Counted from the first letter of the stretch, positions 36,773-47,100 are shown. The stretch: 64,000 nucleotides of DNA from Rhodoferax sp. OV413 (GCF_900104385.1 NZ_FNJA01000002.1:620001-684000); one strand, 5' to 3'. Made by a program: numbers and translations. The notes: generated from the letters alone by a model not told the origin.

Positions 36773-38451
36773 GGGGTGGCGCAGCTGAAGTTGCTGGCGT
36801 CTTCCATGCTGCCCGATCCCTTGTACTTGGCGTACAGCGGGTAGGCGCAAAGCGGCCGGCTGCGGTTCGGGAAGTAGCTGTTGCTGGCCGTGGCCACGGC
36901 ACGGATGGTGTCGGGCGCAATGCCTTTTTCCACCCAGTCGACCATGGTTTGCAGCGAGTCAAAGCTGTCGGTGGCCGGGCCGCCCGAGCAGTGGTTCATG
37001 CCCGGCACCAGAAAGGTCCGCGCAAAGCCCTGGGTGGCGGCCAAGCCACCATTGTTGGCGCTGAGCCGGGCGTAGTAGGCCAGGGTGTCGGAGGCCGAGA
37101 AGATCGGGTCCGACATGCCGTGGATCAGCAGCAGCTTGCCACCGTGCTTCTGGTAGGCGGTCAGGGTGGCGTCGACATAGGTGTCGTACACCGCCGAGAA
37201 CCAGGCCATGCGCGCCGGATCGGTATCGAAATTGAAGTTCAGCGCGTTGAACGTCGGGTCCGGCGGGGTGAAGAACTCGTGCACCAGCGCGTCGCGCATC
37301 AAGGTGTTGTAGCGCGAGTCAGGGGTGGCGGTGGTCGAGCTGCCCAGGGTCCAGCTGCGCCAGCCCGGGGCGGCCAGGCCCGGGTCCCAGGGCTGGCCGG
37401 TGTACAGCGCGCTGCCGGCGCTGTTCTTCGGGCCGCCGAACACGTCTTGCAGTGCACCCACCTGGGCGCTGCTCAGGCAGCTGGCGGTCTTGGCGCCCAC
37501 GCACTGCAGCACGGCAGGGTTGAAGCTGCAGGCCTGCACGTTGTTGACCATGCCGTCGACCACGCCGTCGGCCCCATCGCAGGCGCTGTTGATGGCCTGG
37601 GCGGTGAGGTTCAGGTCGGCATCGCTGAAAGCCTGCGACAGGATGGGGTTGCCCGCGCCGTCCTGTGGCGCGATGGCCGTGAGCTGGCGGTTGTTCCACA
37701 TCGCCGCCACCGTGGCGCCGCTGGACACGCGCATCGCCGGGGCGCCGGCAGTGATGCCGTCGAAGTAGTCCGGGAAGCGCTGCGAGAACATCATGCCCTG
37801 GCGGCCACCGCCCGAGCAGCCCGAGAAATAGGATTTGTCGGGCGTGCGGCCGTAGCGCTGGCGTATCAGTTCCTTGGCGCTGACGGCGGTCTTGTCGTGT
37901 GCGTTGTAGGCGTGGTCTATGCGCGCCTGCGGGTCCAGGCCGAACAGCGCACTGGTGCCGCTATGCCCTGCGTCGGTGGAGACCACGGCAAAGCCCTGGC
38001 CCAGCGGCGAGGCGGTGGCGATCGAGATGCTGGAGCTCAGCGAGGTGTCGCGCAGCGTGCCGTCGTTGCCGCCGCCACCCAGGTACAGGAAGCGGCCGTT
38101 CCAGTTGTCGGGCAGGCTCAGTTGGAAGCCGATCGCGTAGTTTCTGCCATCCACGCCGACGCGCGGGTTGATGCTGCCGGTCAACGTGCAATGGCCGGGC
38201 AGAAAGTCGCCGCTGCTGGCATTGCCCGGGCGCTTGGTGCCGGCCGGTACGTACTGGCTGGTCAGGGTGGCGGCCGACAGGCCGGCCTGGGCGGCCAGCT
38301 TGCTGCAGGCGGCGGCCGATGCGCTGGCATCCAGCGGTGCACCGGCGGCATTGCCGTCACTGCCGCCGCAGCCGGCGACCAGGCTGGCCAGCAGGCCAGC
38401 CAAGATGGAGTGTTTGGAGCGTTTGCGGCGCAGAAGGGGCAGGGTGTGCAT
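36769..38451 (-). CDS. Tannase/feruloyl esterase family hydrolase, predicted lipoprotein
   Basis: This 560-residue alpha/beta hydrolase has the nucleophile S213 in GCSGGGRQGMM, an acid in GMSDPIFSASD and a His in PGMNHCSGGP. The CS and HC pairs match the tannase disulfide arrangement. The N-terminus MHTLPLLRRKRSKHSILAGL leads to a lipobox LVAGC, so export and lipid anchoring are likely. ATG 38451 has AGGA seven bases upstream; another in-frame ATG at 38481 overlaps the previous stop. It probably cleaves esters of phenolic acids. Confidence 0.87.
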   Translation of the reverse strand: MHTLPLLRRKRSKHSILAGLLASLVAGCGGSDGNAAGAPLDASASAAACSKLAAQAGLSAATLTSQYVPAGTKRPGNASSGDFLPGHCTLTGSINPRVGVDGRNYAIGFQLSLPDNWNGRFLYLGGGGNDGTLRDTSLSSSISIATASPLGQGFAVVSTDAGHSGTSALFGLDPQARIDHAYNAHDKTAVSAKELIRQRYGRTPDKSYFSGCSGGGRQGMMFSQRFPDYFDGITAGAPAMRVSSGATVAAMWNNRQLTAIAPQDGAGNPILSQAFSDADLNLTAQAINSACDGADGVVDGMVNNVQACSFNPAVLQCVGAKTASCLSSAQVGALQDVFGGPKNSAGSALYTGQPWDPGLAAPGWRSWTLGSSTTATPDSRYNTLMRDALVHEFFTPPDPTFNALNFNFDTDPARMAWFSAVYDTYVDATLTAYQKHGGKLLLIHGMSDPIFSASDTLAYYARLSANNGGLAATQGFARTFLVPGMNHCSGGPATDSFDSLQTMVDWVEKGIAPDTIRAVATASNSYFPNRSRPLCAYPLYAKYKGSGSMEDASNFSCATP

Positions 38452-38480
38452 GCGGTTTCCTGGCTGGGGTGCGGCGGCCA

Positions 38481-39458
38481 TCAGTCGGCCTTGAATCCGG
38501 TGGCAGCCACGGCCTTGCCCCATTTGGCGGTGTCGGCGGCGATGCTGCGGGCGAAGTCTTCGCGGCTGCTGCCGGTGGCGCGAAAGCCCGCGTCCTCCAG
38601 CTTGGCCTTGCCTTCGGCGGATCGCACCACCTTGACGATGTCGGCATTCAGCTTGACCAGCACATCGGCCGGCGTTTTGGCCGGCGCCACCACGCCGAAC
38701 CAGGAGTTGAATTCCAGCTCGGGGTAGCCTTGTTCCTTGAAGGTCGGCACCTCGGGCAGGGTGCTGGTGCGCACCGGGCCGGTGGTGGCCAGGGCCAGCA
38801 GCTTGCCGGCTTTGACCTGGGGCGCGGCCAGCCCCATGCTGGCGAACACGCCTTGCACATCGCCGCCGAACAGGCCTGTCAGCGCATCACCTGTCGACTT
38901 GTAGTGCACCGGCTCGGGCTGCAGCTTCAACGCGTCGCCCAGCATGAAGACCCCGAAATGCCCGGGTGTGCCGGCGCCAAAAGTGGCCATGAACAAGCCC
39001 TTTTGCGTCTTGGCAGCGTCCACGAAGTCCTTCACATTGCGGGCGGCCACCTTTTGCGGATTCACCAGAAAGGCGAAGTCCACACTGGCCACCTGGCTGA
39101 CCGGGGCGAAGTCGCGCTGCACGTCGTAGGGCAGCTTGTTGTAGCTGCTGGGGGCGATGGCCAGCTGGCCGGTTTCTCCCAGCAGCAAGGTGTAGCCATC
39201 GGACGCGGCGCGGGCCACTTCGGTGGCGGCGATCAGGCCGCCGGCACCGGGCTTGTTGTCCACCACCACGCCCATGCCCCAGGCTTCGGCGAGCTTCTGG
39301 CCCAGCACCCGGGCCACGATGTCCGGCCCGGTGCCGGCGGCAAAGCCGACCACCAGGCGGACCGGTTTGCTGGGGTAGCTGGTCTGGGCGCTGGCGGCGC
39401 TGCAGGCCAGTGCGGTGAACAGGGTGGCGAGCACGCAGCGGCGTGAGGGAATGGGCAT
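38481..39458 (-). CDS. Tripartite tricarboxylate transporter substrate-binding protein (Bug/TctC family)
   Basis: This 325-residue periplasmic protein has a signal peptide ending ACSAASA before QTSYPSKPVRLVVGFAAG. AGTGPDIVARVLGQKLAEAW, VVDNKPGAGGLIAATEVARA and APVSQVASVDFAFLV are standard for the family. Such proteins capture carboxylates, often aromatic acids. The membrane subunits are not adjacent, as is usual in this group. It is first in an operon with the esterase and DUF3237 genes, divergent from a LuxR regulator. Confidence 0.92.
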   Translation of the reverse strand: MPIPSRRCVLATLFTALACSAASAQTSYPSKPVRLVVGFAAGTGPDIVARVLGQKLAEAWGMGVVVDNKPGAGGLIAATEVARAASDGYTLLLGETGQLAIAPSSYNKLPYDVQRDFAPVSQVASVDFAFLVNPQKVAARNVKDFVDAAKTQKGLFMATFGAGTPGHFGVFMLGDALKLQPEPVHYKSTGDALTGLFGGDVQGVFASMGLAAPQVKAGKLLALATTGPVRTSTLPEVPTFKEQGYPELEFNSWFGVVAPAKTPADVLVKLNADIVKVVRSAEGKAKLEDAGFRATGSSREDFARSIAADTAKWGKAVAATGFKAD

Positions 39459-39564
39459 GGGGTGTCTCCGACTAGGTGTAATGCTGCATAGCGTAGGCGC
39501 CGGCCTGCCCGTATGCTGTCATCCCAGAAGATGACGCGTTAACCCTATAAGCGAAGGTACGAGG

Positions 39565-40389
39565 ATGCGACAGTGGGCTGCCAATGCAAACGCCGCCACG
39601 CCCGGCGAGCTGCTGAACGTGCTGACCCAGGCGGTGCCCCGCCTGGGCGAGAACCACTTTGAGCAAACCCTGCTGGACAGCCTGTACCCGCTGCTGCCTG
39701 CTGCTTCCTGGTCGGTGTACCGCACCGGGCCGCTGTGTCAGCCGGTGATCTACATGTCGGCCAGCCACGGTGTGCCCGACACCACGCGCGACTGCTGGCG
39801 CGCTTACCTGTCTGGCCCGTACCTTGGCGACAGCACGCTGTACCGGGCTCCATCGGCGGCTGCGCCGCAGCAGCAGGTCAGCCACATCACCGCGCAAGAG
39901 GTGCCGCCCGAGCACCGGGCCAAGGTCTACGAGGCGCATGGCATGGCCGAACGGGTGTCGGTGGTGGAGCCGCAGGGCGACGGCGCGCTGTTTGCCCTCA
40001 ACTTCTACCGCCACCAGCACCAGCGGCCGTTCAGCGATGCGCAGATTGCCGATTTCACCCAGCTGGCGCCCAGCTTGTTGGCGCTGGCCCACAAGCATCT
40101 GTTGTTGCGGCTGCCGCTGCCGCCCCACCCGACTCCCTCCGCACCCGCACGGGATGCGGGCTTTGCGGCCCAGGTGCTGCAGGTGCAGCGCCTGCACCCG
40201 GGGCTGACCTTGCGCGAATGCGAGGTTTGCGCCGGCATGCTGCAAGGCCTGACCCTGGACGGCATTGCCTGCCAGCTGGGCCTGGGCCTGCCCACCGTCA
40301 AAACCTACCGCAAGCGGGCCTTCGCCCGCCTGGGCATCCACTTCCGCAACGAGTTGTTCGCCCGGGTGCTGTCGGCCCAGGGCGTCTAG
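39565..40389 (+). CDS. LuxR-family transcriptional regulator
   Basis: This 274-residue protein has a C-terminal LuxR helix-turn-helix (about residues 213-265: LTLRECEVCAGMLQGLTLDG then LGLGLPTVKTYRKRAFARLG). The N-terminal 200 residues have no clear receiver or autoinducer domain and may sense a ligand. The 106-base divergent gap to the esterase operon suggests it controls that operon. Confidence 0.85.
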   Translation: MRQWAANANAATPGELLNVLTQAVPRLGENHFEQTLLDSLYPLLPAASWSVYRTGPLCQPVIYMSASHGVPDTTRDCWRAYLSGPYLGDSTLYRAPSAAAPQQQVSHITAQEVPPEHRAKVYEAHGMAERVSVVEPQGDGALFALNFYRHQHQRPFSDAQIADFTQLAPSLLALAHKHLLLRLPLPPHPTPSAPARDAGFAAQVLQVQRLHPGLTLRECEVCAGMLQGLTLDGIACQLGLGLPTVKTYRKRAFARLGIHFRNELFARVLSAQGV

Positions 40390-40391
40390 CT

Positions 40392-42065
40392 TCAGTCGTC
40401 CTTGCGGGTCCAGACGCCGATCAGCGCCTTGGTCTTTTGCCAGGCGGTGGTGCGCTCGTCGGACAGCACGTCCAGGAAGTCCGACAGGCGTTTCGACTTG
40501 ACCATGGTGTAGACCGTCAGCGCCGTGGTCAGCACAAAGGTGATGGCAAAAATGCCCAGCCGGCGCCCCATGGGCGCATCGGCTTCGGCCAGCAGGTTCA
40601 TGCCCAGGAAGCCGGTGGTCACGGTGCCGATCAGGCCGAAGATGGTTACCACCGTCAGGCGCACCACGGTGTTGGCCTGGCGGCGCAGGCTGTCGGCCTC
40701 CAGGTACTGGTTCATCTCGGCGATGCGCTCCTTGACCTCGGCGTACAGCGCGTCCAGCCCCAGGTGCTGGGAACACATCTGCGACAGCGCGCGCACCTGG
40801 GCCTGCTCGGACAGCTCGTGGAACCAGTAGCGGTGGGTGAAGCGCAGAAAGCTGCCAAAGCCCTCGCGTATGGCACGCTTGAACTGGCGGATGCTGGCGG
40901 CGTCGCTGATGTCCAGGTTCTTCAGCGCCTCGGCCAGCCGGTCGGAATACATCAGCAGCGCGGCCTTCTGGAAGTGGGCGATCAGGAACACCAGAAAGTG
41001 CTGGTGCCGGAACTGCGCCAGCACGCCGCGGTCGCGGCAGCCGTAGAACTGGCTGCTGGCATCGCCGACCACCACCATTGCATGGCCGTTGCACAGATAG
41101 CGGGTGTTCGGCGCGGCACCGGCGTCGGCCCAGAAGCGGTCGTAGCAGTATTTGTGTTCGAAGTCGCTCAGGTGCTGCTCTCCATAGGGCAGGGCGCAGT
41201 CGCCTGCCAGGTCCACCGGGCTGGAGCCGGTGACCAGGCCCAGGCGCACGAAGTCGCTGCGGGTCAGCGCGCGCGGTCGGTCCAGCGCCAGGTAGGCCAT
41301 CAATGGCATGCGGTAGTACTCGATCTGCCGAAAGCGCAGCGGGCCTTCGTGGTCCGAATGGTCTCCCACCAGCGGCTGCATCACGTAGTCCCAATGGGCC
41401 GACATGCGCGGCGCGCGGCGGGTGCTGACATGGGCCATGAAGGCGTCGCGCTGGTTGGCGTCGGAGGCGGCCAGCACCTGGCCTTGCGCGTCCAGCCATT
41501 CGGCGCTGGCCAGGCAGTGCAAGGCCTGGCCGGTCGCGTCCCAGCCGGCCGGGTAGGCGCGGCCGAAGCGGTACATCAGTTCCTGCGCCTGCTCCAGGCC
41601 GAGCTTTTCGCCCACCACCTCGACGTTCAGCAGCACCAGGTCTACGTCCAGAAAGAAGTACAGGTCGACGTGCACGGTTTGCAGCGTGATCGGCGCGTCG
41701 CCGGGGCGTGGCACCACGCGCACCGCGGCAATGTCGTGGCGCCGGAACACCCGCATCGGCGAGCCCTGGGTCTTGCCGGGCTGGCCGTGCTTGGGCAGGC
41801 CCTCGCCGTACAGAAAGCGCTGCACATAGGGCAGGAAGGTGACGAACTCGTTGTAATGCCGCTCGTGGAAGCGGCTGCTGTCGCCGGTGAACTCGTCCAC
41901 CACCTCGCGCCAGGGCGAGGCGTCGCCCATGTCGGCCAGCACCTGCCAGGGTTTGGCATGCTGGCCCTGGCTGCCGCGCACCGGCATCAGCCGCAGCGGC
42001 CAGAGCAAAACCTGGCGAAAGTGCTCAACCTGGGGGCGTGCGGGGGCGGCGGTTTCGGTGGACAT
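40392..42065 (-). CDS. CorA-like divalent cation transporter with long N-terminal domain
   Basis: This is a 557-residue protein. Two C-terminal transmembrane helices flank the signature GMN (residues 488-490, in FLGMNLLAEAD), which is the CorA selectivity filter. A preceding long helix (VKERIAEMNQYLEADSLRRQ) fits the CorA stalk. The first 400 residues are much longer than the CorA cytoplasmic domain and show no motif I recognise. Mg, Ni or Co transport is inferred from the GMN motif. ATG 42065 is preferred to a TTG at 42074. Confidence 0.75.
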   Translation of the reverse strand: MSTETAAPARPQVEHFRQVLLWPLRLMPVRGSQGQHAKPWQVLADMGDASPWREVVDEFTGDSSRFHERHYNEFVTFLPYVQRFLYGEGLPKHGQPGKTQGSPMRVFRRHDIAAVRVVPRPGDAPITLQTVHVDLYFFLDVDLVLLNVEVVGEKLGLEQAQELMYRFGRAYPAGWDATGQALHCLASAEWLDAQGQVLAASDANQRDAFMAHVSTRRAPRMSAHWDYVMQPLVGDHSDHEGPLRFRQIEYYRMPLMAYLALDRPRALTRSDFVRLGLVTGSSPVDLAGDCALPYGEQHLSDFEHKYCYDRFWADAGAAPNTRYLCNGHAMVVVGDASSQFYGCRDRGVLAQFRHQHFLVFLIAHFQKAALLMYSDRLAEALKNLDISDAASIRQFKRAIREGFGSFLRFTHRYWFHELSEQAQVRALSQMCSQHLGLDALYAEVKERIAEMNQYLEADSLRRQANTVVRLTVVTIFGLIGTVTTGFLGMNLLAEADAPMGRRLGIFAITFVLTTALTVYTMVKSKRLSDFLDVLSDERTTAWQKTKALIGVWTRKDD

Positions 42066-42135
42066 CGTGGGCAATCCGTGGGCGGCTATTGCGCGAAGTG
42101 TAGAGGAGCCAGGGCCCGATGGGGCGTCCTTGCAT

Positions 42136-42200
42136 TTTGCTATCTAAATAATAGCTGCTGGCGCTTGTGGAATGTGCGCCAGAGCCATTATTTTCATAAA
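42136..42200 (+). repeat. Copy 6 of the dispersed repeat
   Basis: GCTATCTAAATAATAGC hairpin, GCTGGCGCTTGTGG then GTGCGCCAGAGCC, and a T-rich end. It lies between the CorA-like gene and the TetR gene. Confidence 0.8.
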
Positions 42201-42202
42201 TT

Positions 42203-42811
42203 TCAACGCGGGCTGTAGCCACCCAGGAAGACCTGCACCGCCCGCGCCGCCATGCCCTTGGTCTGCTCGGGGCTCAGCTCGGGCAGGTCGCGGTAGAAGT
42301 AGCGGTGGTCGACCTCGGAATGCACCAGTGCCCCCAGGTGCTGGGCGGCGATCACCGGGTCGGACTGGCGCAAGCGGCCGCGGTCCATCAGCGTCTGCAG
42401 GTACGCGCCCATGGTGGCGATGCCCTGCTTCTGGCCGGCTTCGTAGAACAGCCGGCCCACGTCCGAATGGCCGGCCTCGGCCAGCACCAGGCGGTGGGCG
42501 GAAATGGTTTCGGACGCGCTCAGGAAGCTCAGCAGGCGTTCGCAGAAGCGCTCCAGCACGGCGGTCAGGTCTTCGTCCACGGCGGCCATCAGCTCGTCCA
42601 TCGCAGGGTCGATGTGGTCGGCGCCGAACTTGTGCGCCAGGGTCATGAAGATGGCTTCTTTGGAGGGGAAATAGCCGTACAGCGTGGCCTTGGAGCCGCC
42701 CACGCGGGCCGCGATTTCGGCCATCGAGGTGCGCTCGTAGCCCATTTCCAGGAACACCTCGCCGGCGGTGCGCAGGATGGCATCGCGCTTGGCATCGGTT
42801 CGGACTTTCAT
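42203..42811 (-). CDS. TetR-family repressor of the RND efflux operon
   Basis: This 202-residue protein has an N-terminal helix-turn-helix (TSMAEIAARVGGSKATLYGY, about residues 28-47). The AefR-like ligand domain includes AHRLVLAEAGHSDVGRLFYE. It is divergent from the efflux operon with a 142-base gap holding several palindromes, so it is very likely its local repressor. Inducer unknown. Confidence 0.9.
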   Translation of the reverse strand: MKVRTDAKRDAILRTAGEVFLEMGYERTSMAEIAARVGGSKATLYGYFPSKEAIFMTLAHKFGADHIDPAMDELMAAVDEDLTAVLERFCERLLSFLSASETISAHRLVLAEAGHSDVGRLFYEAGQKQGIATMGAYLQTLMDRGRLRQSDPVIAAQHLGALVHSEVDHRYFYRDLPELSPEQTKGMAARAVQVFLGGYSPR

Positions 42812-42830
42812 CGTGTCTTCTCTTTTTAAT

Positions 42831-42901
42831 TGAACTCAGGTGTTCATTTTTGATTGACAGGCGTCAAAAGTCAAATTTAAAATGAACTGTACGGTACTGT
42901 T
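42831..42901. promoter_or_regulatory. RND operon promoter and palindromic operators
   Basis: TTGACA (42854-42859) and TAAAAT (42878-42883), 18 bases apart, form a plus-strand promoter. Three dyads surround it: TGAACTCAGGTGTTCA (42831-42846), TTGACAGGCGTCAA (42854-42867, covering the -35), and AACTGTACGGTACTGTT (42885-42901, after the -10). The last resembles TetR-family efflux operators. Confidence 0.65.
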
Positions 42902-42953
42902 TTGACTGGATAGCCATCTTGGCCATCTGCAGTGGCCGCCCAGGAGAATTCCC

Positions 42954-44150
42954 ATGCCCATGCTTTTTTCATCCGTCCGCCGGCCCGCCGGTCTGGCCGT
43001 GGCCCTGGCGGCCAGCGCGCTGCTCGCCGCCTGCGGCAAAGCCCCGCAAGGCGGCCCACCGCCCCAACTGGGTACGCCCCAGGTCAGTTTTGTGGTGGTG
43101 CAGCCGCAGCGCGTGGCGCTGACCACTGAGCTGCCAGGCCGTACCGCGCCGGTGCTGGTCTCCGATGTGCGGCCGCAGATCACCGGCCTGGTGCAGACCC
43201 GGCGTTTTACCGAGGGCAGCGATGTGAAGGCTGGCGAGTTGCTGTACCAGATCGACCCGGCGACCTACCGCGCCAGTGCCGACAGTGCCCAGGCCGCGCT
43301 GGCCAAGGCCGAGGCAAACCTGGTGTCGGTCAAGCTCAAGGCCGGCCGCTACCAGGAGCTGGTGGCGATCAAGGCGGTCAGCCAGCAGGAAGCCGACGAC
43401 GCGGCGGCGTCCTTGCTGCAAACCGAGGCTGATGTGGCCTCGGCCAAGGCCGCGCTGCAGACCGCCAAGATCAACCTCGACTACACCCGCATCACCTCGC
43501 CGATCAGCGGCCGGGTCGGCAAGTCCTCGGTCACGCCCGGTGCGCTGGTCACCGCCAACCAGGCCACCGCGCTGGCCACGGTGCAGCAGCTCAACCCCAT
43601 CTATGTGGACGTTACCCAGTCCAGCAGCGAAGTGCTGCGCCTGAAGCGCGCGCTGTCCCAGGGCAGCCTGCGCAGCGGCACGGCCAAGGCCAAGCTGCTG
43701 CTGGAAGACGGCTCCAGCTATGCGCTGGAAGGCAAGCTCAAGTTTTCCGACGTGACGGTAGACACCAGCACCGGTGCCATCACCCTGCGGGCTGAGTTCC
43801 CGAATCCCACGGGCGAGCTGCTGCCCGGCATGTATGTGCGCGCCGTGCTGGAAGAAGGCGTGATGGAACAGGCGGTGCTGGCGCCCCAGCGGGCCGTGGC
43901 CCGCGACGCCACCGGCAAGCCCACAGCCTATGTGGTGACGGCCGACGGCAAGCTGGAGCAGCGCACGCTGCAAACCGGCCAGGCGATTGGCGACCAGTGG
44001 CTGGTAACCAGCGGCCTGCAAGCCGGCGACCGCCTGGTGGTCGAAGGCCAGCAGAAAGCCCGCCCAGGAGCCGCCGTGGATGCGGTGGCCTACGACCCCG
44101 CCCGTGCGGCCGCGGCCAAGCCGTCTGCCTCGGCACCCGCCAAGAGCTAA
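42954..44150 (+). CDS. RND efflux periplasmic adaptor (MexA/AcrA type)
   Basis: This is a 398-residue membrane fusion lipoprotein. The signal peptide ends in lipobox LLAAC (Cys near residue 24). The lipoyl halves (DVRPQITGLVQTRRFTEGSD and LDYTRITSPISGRVGKSSVT), the coiled-coil hairpin between them, and the beta-barrel with LLPGMYVRAVLEEGV are all visible. It links the pump to the outer membrane channel. It is the first gene of a three-gene efflux operon. Confidence 0.94.
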   Translation: MPMLFSSVRRPAGLAVALAASALLAACGKAPQGGPPPQLGTPQVSFVVVQPQRVALTTELPGRTAPVLVSDVRPQITGLVQTRRFTEGSDVKAGELLYQIDPATYRASADSAQAALAKAEANLVSVKLKAGRYQELVAIKAVSQQEADDAAASLLQTEADVASAKAALQTAKINLDYTRITSPISGRVGKSSVTPGALVTANQATALATVQQLNPIYVDVTQSSSEVLRLKRALSQGSLRSGTAKAKLLLEDGSSYALEGKLKFSDVTVDTSTGAITLRAEFPNPTGELLPGMYVRAVLEEGVMEQAVLAPQRAVARDATGKPTAYVVTADGKLEQRTLQTGQAIGDQWLVTSGLQAGDRLVVEGQQKARPGAAVDAVAYDPARAAAAKPSASAPAKS

Positions 44151-44168
44151 AGCCCAAGGACGACCACC

Positions 44169-47100
44169 ATGGCCCGTTTTTTCATTGACCGCCCGATCTT
44201 CGCCTGGGTACTTGCCATCATCGTGATGCTGGCCGGTGTCCTGGCTATCAACACCCTGCCGATTGCGCAGTACCCCAGCATTGCGCCGCCGGCGATTGCC
44301 ATTTCAGCCAACTACCCCGGCGCTTCCGCCAAGACCTTGGAAGACACCGTCACCCAGGTCATCGAACAGAAGATGAAGGGGCTGGACCGACTGTCCTACA
44401 TGGCGTCGACCAGCGAGTCCTCGGGCTCGGTGACGATCACCCTGACCTTCGAGAACGGCACCGACCCCGACACCGCCCAGGTGCAGGTGCAGAACAAGCT
44501 GGCCCTGGCCACGCCGCTGCTGCCGCAAGAAGTGCAGCAGCAGGGCGTGCAGGTCACCAAGTCGGCCAGCAACTTCCTGGCCATTCTGGCCTTCACCTCG
44601 GAAGACGGCAGCATGGACGGCTCGGACCTGTCCGACTACGTGGCCGCCAATGTGCAGGAGCCGCTGAGCCGGGTCGAAGGCGTGGGCGACACCACCTTGT
44701 TCGGCTCGCAGTACGCGATGCGCGTCTGGCTGGACCCGAACAAACTGAACAACTTCAAGCTGACGCCGCTGGACGTGAAATCCGCGATCCAGGCACAGAA
44801 CGCCCAGGTATCGGCTGGCCAACTGGGCGGCCTGCCGGCGGCCCAGAACCAGCAGCTGAATGCCACCATCACATCGCAGACCCGTCTCAAGACCGCGGCC
44901 GAGTTTGAATCCATCCTGCTGCGCACCCAGGCCGACGGCTCCCAGGTGCGGCTGCGCGACGTGGCCCGCATCGAGCTGGGCAGCGAAAGCTATGGCGTGG
45001 TGGCACGCTACAACGGCAAGCCGGCCGCCGGCCTGGCTATCAAGCTGGCCACCGGCGCAAATGCGCTGGACACGGTGCGCGGCGTCGACGCGCGGGTGGA
45101 AGAGCTGAGCAAGTTCTTCCCCACCGGCATGAAGGTGCAAAAGCCGTACGACACCACACCCTTTGTGCGCATCTCCATCGAGGAAGTCATCAAGACCCTG
45201 GTCGAAGCCGTGGTGCTGGTGTTCCTGGTGATGTTCCTGTTCCTGCAGAACTTCCGGGCCACGCTGATCCCGACGATTGCCGTGCCGGTGGTGCTGCTGG
45301 GTACCTTTGGTGTGCTGGCCGTGTTTGGCTATTCGATCAATACGCTGACCATGTTCGCCATGGTGCTGGCCATCGGCCTGCTGGTCGACGATGCGATCGT
45401 GGTGGTGGAAAACGTCGAGCGGGTGATGACCGAAGAGGGGCTGTCGCCACTGGAGGCCACGCGCAAATCCATGGGCCAGATCACCGGCGCACTGGTCGGC
45501 GTGGCCCTGGTGCTGGCCGCGGTGTTCGTGCCCATGGCCTTCTTCCCCGGCTCCACCGGCGTGATCTACCGCCAGTTCTCCATCACCATCGTCGCGGCGA
45601 TGACGCTGTCGGTGTTCGTGGCCATGGTGCTGACCCCCGCGCTGTGCGCCACCCTGCTCAAGCCGGTGGCCAAGGGCCATGCGATGGCCAGCACCGGCTT
45701 CTTCGGCTGGTTCAACCGCAACTTCGACCGCGGTAATAGCCGCTACCAGGGCGTGGTGCGCCACATGGTGGGCAAGGGCTGGCGCTACATGGCCGCCTAT
45801 GCGGTGATCGTTGCCATGGTGGTGTTCGGCTTCCTCAAGCTGCCGGTCGGCTTCTTGCCCGACGAAGACCAGGGCACTTTGTTTGGCCTGGTCCAGCTAT
45901 CGCCCGGTGCCGCCCAGTCGCGCACCTTGGACGTGATGAAGCAGGTCGAACACCATTTCCTGGAAGACCAGAAAGACGCGGTCGAAGGCTTGTTCACCGT
46001 GGCGGGCTTCAGCTTTGCCGGTAGCGGCCAGAACGCAGGCCTGGTGTTTGTGCGCCTCAAGTCCTGGGACCAGCGCGCGACCGAGGCGCTGAGCGTCAGC
46101 GGTGTGGCAGCCAAGGCCGGCGCCTTCTTTGCCACCATCCGCGATGCGCAGGTGTTTGCCTTCGCGCCGCCAGCGGTGTCCGAGCTGGGCAACGCTACCG
46201 GCTTCGACCTGATGCTGCAAGACCGCGCGAATCTGGGCCACGATGCCCTGATGCAGGCGCGGAATCAGCTGCTCGGCCTGCTGGCCCAAGAAGACGGCCT
46301 GGTGGCGGTGCGCCCTAACGGCCTGGAGGACACGCCCGAGTTCAAGCTCGACATCGACGCCCACAAGGCGGGCGCCATGGGCCTGACCATGGCCGACATC
46401 AACGACACCTTCTCCGCCGCCTGGGGCAGCAGCTATGTGAACGACTTCATCGACAAGGGCCGCGTCAAAAAGGTGATGATGCAGGCCGATGCCCAGTACC
46501 GCATGCTGCCCGAAGACATCAACAACTGGTATGTGCGCAACAGCGCCGGCAGCATGGTGCCGTTCTCGGCCTTCTCTACCGCCAGCTGGTCGGTGGGCTC
46601 GCCGCGGCTGGAGCGCTACAACGGCGTGCCCTCGGTCGAAATCCTGGGCATGGCCAAGCCGGGCACCGCGTCCAGTGGCCAGGCGTTGGCCATCGTGGAA
46701 GCTGCGGTGGCCAAGCTGCCGCCCGGCATAGGCTACGAATGGACGGGCCTGTCGCTGCAGGAAAAGCAGTCCAGCGGCCAGACCGCGCTGCTCTACGGCC
46801 TGTCGATCCTGATCGTCTTCCTGTGCCTGGCCGCGCTGTACGAGAGCTGGGCGATCCCGTTCTCCGTCATCATGGTGGTGCCGTTGGGTGTGTTCGGCGC
46901 CTTGCTGGGCGCGATGCTGACCTGGAAGATGAACGACGTGTACTTCCAGGTGGGCTTGCTCACCACCATCGGTCTGGCCTGCAAGAACGCGATCCTGATC
47001 GTCGAGTTCGCCAAGGACTTGCAGGCCCAGGGCATGGGCCTGGTCGAGTCGGCCATTACTGCCGCCCGGCTGCGCCTGCGGCCGATCCTGATGACCTCGC

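Noticed and set aside
36949-38727. 592-codon plus-strand open frame antisense to the tannase-like gene
   Set aside because: Gly/Ala/Val/Arg-rich antisense shadow; the minus-strand esterase has catalytic motifs and a signal peptide.
39735-42218. 827-codon plus-strand open frame opposite the CorA-like gene
   Set aside because: Low-complexity shadow of the CorA-like gene and LuxR gene in high-GC DNA; no recognisable motif and no ribosome binding site.
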